The translations under genes were made by a program, and so were the position numbers. The notes beneath the pieces were generated by a model. It did not search any database. It had not been told where the DNA came from and was given only the letters and a program-made list of their open reading frames with translations. Shown here piece after piece: positions 39,301 through 45,300 of a stretch of DNA of 64,000 nt (position 1 is the stretch's first letter; every line of letters begins with the position of its first letter). The stretch spans positions 7,410,551 through 7,474,550 of the forward strand of contig OZ036013.1 of the NCBI GenBank assembly GCA_964035015.1, given 5' to 3'. The stretch is from Corallium rubrum (Eukaryota; Cnidaria; Anthozoa; Scleralcyonacea; Coralliidae).

Positions 39301-42300
39301 GAATTTCCAAGAAATTTCATCAATATCTTCATTAGCTTATTTTTCAGCAAATAGAGGAGACACCAAGCCAAAACTTGGTGAAAGTAATCCTTATTATATA
39401 TACATGTGACACACCAAAAATGGTTTTGGTGCTACATGGTCAACATGGAAAATTTTCAGTTTGTAATTTGGTACTTTTTTCCAGTTTCGGAAAATCTATA
39501 TTTTTGTTGTCTGTTTTCAAACATAGAAAATGAGCATTTCTGATCAAGTGATGGTACTTTTGACATCATATTCTAATTTGGCATGTCTTAAAATGGTACA
39601 TCACCAGTTTTCCTGCCCATAGGGTTAAAGGACAGAAAACGACAGTCGAAATACCATACATTTTTGTGTACCATTTTATACAAAACGCCAGATTACTGTA
39701 ACCGACACCGGTTTTGGTGCAAAAATTGAAATTCCGATATTTCAGGAACAAATAGAGATATTGAGATAAAATTTGGTGTGCTTTCATATCTCACTAATAC
39801 CTCTAGTTGGTGCAATTTTGGTTAAAATCTGAGATGAGTGGGTGTCATGCCCTTGTTGAGTTGATATGGAATGACCCAAAGGCTCGAAAAGCCAACGGCA
39901 GTGATAGCAAATGACGGCTGAGAAACGAGTGCGCTCACTGTTGTGTTGCATTGTGCAAAGATCCTTGCTTTCTTTTTTTTATCATAGTCAACTTTGATAA
40001 CATTAAAACATTTCTTTTGACTTAATTTGTATATAGCAAAGATTTGTCAAGTAATATAAATGTATGTTTGATGTATTTGTGTTTGACAATTGTCATAGTG
40101 GCAAATTTGAAAAACTTATTACAAAACTAATAATATAGAGGGCAAAATTTCCCGAATATGATTGGCTAATGATGAGGGCATTTTTTTGTAATTCAGGGCA
40201 AAATTACTTGCACTTGATTGGTTCCCTGATCAGCAGTACTTGCATGTGATTGGTCGCTTGGTTACTTAGCAACAGTGAACCTCAGAGGACTGACAATGTT
40301 TTCAACAAATCTGCAAGGTTTTTCGGTCTGAAAATGCTTTTTTGTTTACTTTGAACTAATTTGAACTATTGAAGGAGTGTAAACTATTAGTGAAAATGAA
40401 TACAGTAGAAAATTTACGAACTTTTGCCTGTGTTTACAAGAAGAAAGCTACATGCACAGCGATACAGCGAGGGAAATTTGGAATGCACATGTACTTTGAC
40501 ATTTTCTGGACACAATATAGCTCTTAAATAATTTTGCCCGCTATATTATTAACACATAATCGCATGAGTTCTCGTAAAATTAAGGTTTACTTTCACTCGT
40601 GTTTTCAAAACCTTACAAATTACCCTCGTCACTTCGCGATTCGGGCAATTTTGTAAAATTTTGAAAACACTTGTGAAATTAAACCTTAATTTTCCTCGGC
40701 CCCATGCGATTACCTATACAAAATTTCAAGTGTGATTACGCTTGTTCACAAGGTCAAATTGATTGATTTTAATGGTGAATCTAAATAAATAGCCATCCTA
40801 CTGTTCGTTTCTGTGTATTTGTGTATAATATCTCCTAATTCTACTGAGTATGTATATTTTGATTTGTACTATGAAATGCATAGATCCCTCATTTATGCCA
40901 GGAAATATTATACTAGAAGTTACTACCGCAAGTGAAGTGCTACCTCGAAAGGGACAAAAACCTTTAGCCTATTCCACAGGCAAATATCTGCAGTCTGTGG
41001 CCAATGTGACGCCCACTCCACCCAAGATTACCCACACCACCCAAGATTGCTCACACCACTCAAGACTGCCCCCTCCACCCAAGATTGCCCACTCCACTCA
41101 AGATTTCCCACTCCACCTGAGATTGCCCACTCCACCTGATATTGCCCACTCCACCCAAGATTGCCCACTCCACCTGAGATTGTCCACTCCACCTGATATT
41201 GCCCACTCCACCCAAGATTGCCCACTCCACCTAAGATTGCCCACTCCACCCAAGATTGCCCACTCCACCCAAGATTGTCCACTCCACCCAAGATTGCCCA
41301 CTCCACTCGAGATTGCCCACTCCACTCAAGGTTAGAGAACAAGAATGATTCATTGCCAATTTACAAATCCTTCTGGCGTATGTGATGTCTGTAAGTTGTA
41401 GGAAGAACCTTCCTACACCACAAAACGTCATAAAATGGTCAACATACATACAAACATCCCTCGCAAAATCTTGATTTCATTGACGACTATACCTAGCTCA
41501 GCAAAGAGGGCTGGACATGGACATGGACATGAGACAGTTCCACCATGGGGTTATCAACATCACACGCTTCATTGACATTTGCTGTTGCGGATGTTCTCAC
41601 CAAGTATTTTAACATCGCTCTCTTTAATATTCATGTAATCATGTTCACTACAGCAAATATTGCATGTAAAGCTGCATGTAAACAACAAGGCTCTGAAATT
41701 ACTGGAAACGAGAATGGTGTAATTATTTTAATACGATCCCGGATGTCAACTCTCGTCTCCAGACTCTGTGCGATTGAAAATTTACGTGATATCATATTGC
41801 CGATATATGAAAACGGAATACGTGTAAATTCGTGGTTCTTTCTGATTTAGTTTATAGTTATTGTGGTAAATATTGGTATTTAAGCAAGAATTTCTTGGTA
41901 TCCAAGCAGGATACCAAGGTTTTGACATCTGGTACCCAAAATTAAAAACTGGTATCATCATGATACCAGGATACCGCAAATTTTGAACCCTGCTGAGGGG
42001 CATGACTCCACCACCACCCCTAGTCAGTGTGGTCAAAGTGGGTCCCCCCTAATGGTTTCATCTGGTTACGGCCCTGATGATGTACATGGCAAGCCAAAAG
42101 AAAAAACAAATGTCCCAAACATGGATAACTAACCAACAAACAAACAAACAAACAAAAAAAAACCCAACAACAACATTCCTGACTAATTCATGATGTACAG
42201 TACTGAAAAACCAAAGCAAAGATTGTCACAGATTGTACACCAGTAATAAAAAAAATTTTCCAAAACATACCATCAAAATCATCAGAGGTACGTGCAGATG

Positions 42301-45300
42301 ATGCCAGGCCAGAATCAGTTGATATACTTGAACTCTTTAACATCCTGAGTACCTCAGAATCTTCAAAACTGTCAGGATCTATAGCAGGCTTTCTACAGAA
42401 ATACAAACATTTAAAAGTATATAAATTAATATAAAAATAAAATACTGTAAAACACATGCTTTAATTATTAAATACATGTATTTATAATAAAAACAGAATA
42501 TAAACTTACGATACTGGTTTGACTTGTACAGGTGAACTTTGAACACCAAATGGTCTTGGTTTGGCATTGAACTTGTGATCCGCTCTGGCAGAGTGAACTG
42601 TATCAGTGATGACTATAGGTGATTTTGACCCCATTGATTGAGCTATATTACCAGGTTTTCTAAAACATCATTAAGTAAAACATTACCTTAACACATAAGC
42701 TTTGTTGCACTGTATAACTGTACAGTACACATGAATATCTAATCTTTCATTGATTATAATACTGTATAAACCCTTTTAGTACATTTTGTAGATTAATGCT
42801 TAAGGTTAAATAAAGGCTTGCTACAATTTTTATTCATGAGTTGTGACATTATAATGAGCAAAGACTGCAAGTAAGAGCTACAGTATGCTATACAGTTGGA
42901 AATGCTATGCAACATAATTTGAAACTTGGCAATGAACTTCTGAACAGTGTGCTAAAAAGTAAATTGAAACCAACAATAACCATGTGTGAGGTCTGATAGT
43001 ATAGGAAAACATGGAATCTCTGTATCATGCACTACATCTCCATCGTTTTTGCTAGCTAGGAAAAATGTTACAGTACATGTATATAACTGTGTTTCGTGGG
43101 ATACATTATTGAAGCCACTATGAACTTACATATGTTAAAGCGAGATGACTAAATCACAAAATATGTTTAAGATAGCTGTAATAGCCTTTTTTTTTTACTC
43201 TGTCTAATGCCAGATGAATTGATGTTACTGATCAAAGGAAGAATCATCAGCCAAATGAACCATCCTATACACAGCAAATTGGGTTAAGGTGGCTCTCTAG
43301 AGTTTTTATATAATGCATAACTAGAACTGTGCCCATGACGGTCCATATTCGTAATTGATTAATCATTGACAACAATCAATTAATAATCGATTAATCGTAT
43401 TAAAAAATCAACACATGTTGCCATTGTTTGTCCAAATAAAGGGGTGCTTTTAAGCTTTTTACCACTTCCTCAGAGATAAAAAAGAGTCAATTAATCAATT
43501 AATTGGGCATAACTATATTTGACTAAATGCTTATGGAAGGCTGGAAGCCCAGTTTATTTCCCTTGTGACTTATGTTCATGATATTTTCCAATAAGTTAGT
43601 AACATTCTTGCAATTAATGTTGCACTGTTTGCTACCTTATGAAGATTGTTGCCATTGCCTTAAATTTCATGTCGTGAAAGAGACTGGCACTGTCCTGGAA
43701 AATCCATTAGTGACAGTCCCCAGCATGGTGTGAAACAAAGGAATATTGCACACTGGAAGCTGTTACTAACAGATTTTCCAGGACAGTACCAGTCTCTTTC
43801 ACGATATGAAATTAGGCGATGGCAACAAGTGTAAAAGATAAAGGATTTTTCCATATTTTTCTGCCATTTTTCTCGAGTTTTCTATGGTGAAATTTTTTCA
43901 AACTTCAGTCTTACGGGACGACTTTGAGAAACATTTTACATCAGTGCAAAATAAATGTAGGGTTGTTTCAGTGCAAAATAAATGTAGGGTTGTTTGGATG
44001 GTTTTGTCAATATCACCAAATATGTTTTTTGACATTAAGCAAAATTTGTTCCACAGAATTTTTTGAAAAAAGAGAATTAAAAAGGAAAAAGCTTCCTCTT
44101 GAACTGTGCAAACTTTTAAAAAAATTCACTAAAGGAAATGCGAAAAATTTGCTTTCATTTGGGGGCTATTTTACGGGTGCTGATGTCATAAAATTTCCCA
44201 ATTAATTATCAGTCATAAAACCCAAGGGACATCACTTTGTACATGTAATTATTTTAATGTTTAGATTGTTATAACACTAAACACAAAGCAACTGTAAAAC
44301 ATTTGGCTTCAGATGCACACATGTTTATACTGTAGCAATTAACAAAGTGGACTGATCAAGTATATCTCTATGCACATCAAGTCTCCTCAATTGTACATTT
44401 CATGCAATTCAACCCACACATTTGTTCTCATGCATCACCTCCTAACAATCAAGTTTATATTGTACAGTACAAAACTACTGTGTCCTATATCTTGAAGTCT
44501 GTAGCACATTCAACTAGACTAGATCCCAAGGATAGTGCAAAGTTTGTAGTCAAAGATAATAACAATTTTTGCCATGTGTAAGCATGCCGAGCTGCCAGCC
44601 CTCAGCAGCCTGCCAGCCCAGTGTCTAAAGCAAAGTGCACAGTTAATTTAATACAAGCCAAAACTCAGACAAATAAGCCAACATAGAATCACAAGGATTC
44701 TTAAAAGAGTCATTTTCTCTTGTCAAGAACACAAAAAATTATAAACTCCAACAAACATGAATACTGTACAGACATCTTTTGTCCCCTTTGCTATTGTTTT
44801 CTGGTCTGTTGACAAGACCTTTTTGAACTCCTCAGAATCCAGACAAAAATCGACTAAAATCTGCACAGTGGATGTAAAGATACATACATTTTTGTTGCCA
44901 TTATAAATTACTGTTGTGTATTTACACAAGTAACAAGATTCACATCATGTACAGTAGTTGGGTGAATCATCTGCCCAATCACATGCTAAGTTCACTCAGT
45001 CAGAACCATTTATAGAATACAAATAGTAAGCATTCATATATGTGACCAGGGTTCTTTGTATCAACATGCCAGACCATACATATTTATTCATGCCTTCCAC
45101 TAGACAGACAATAAATCCTTTCATCCAAACTATATTAATTTAATTAGTCATGCAGTTTAGCCTAGATACTGTAGTACGTTTCTCGGCCAATCAGATTCTT
45201 GTATTTACCAGTTGCAAACAAAACCACACGTGCGCAGTGCTATAATTATGTTAACAGGACCAGGGATAAATTTCTGACTCTGACTATAATTGATATATAC

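Larger units (their letters stand above)
34486..39876 (-). mobile_element. 5.4-kb DNA transposon with ~580-bp inverted repeats
   Basis: The two ends are near-identical in inverse orientation (34486-35071 and 39300-39876), with termini GGTCATTCCAT and ATGGAATGACC. Both sides are flanked by CAAAGG (34480-34485 and 39877-39882), a likely 6-bp target duplication. If one more G belongs to the element, the repeat reads AAAG instead, so the duplication is 4 or 6 bp. It carries a broken transposase gene on the minus strand and a hAT element inside that gene. I cannot place it in a named superfamily. Confidence 0.88.
32597..42085. other. Possible 9.5-kb insertion bounded by matching inverted ends
   Basis: GTATCATCAGGGCCGTAAC (32597-32615) is matched in inverse by 42065-42085. 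Both ends continue into G/C-rich runs containing a GGGGACCC-like stretch. All transposons of intron 4 lie between them. It may be one composite element or two separate members of one family. Confidence 0.35.

Noticed and set aside
40850..41335. 161-codon frame with [10 protein letters not shown] repeats
   Set aside because: Translation of the 19-bp minisatellite.
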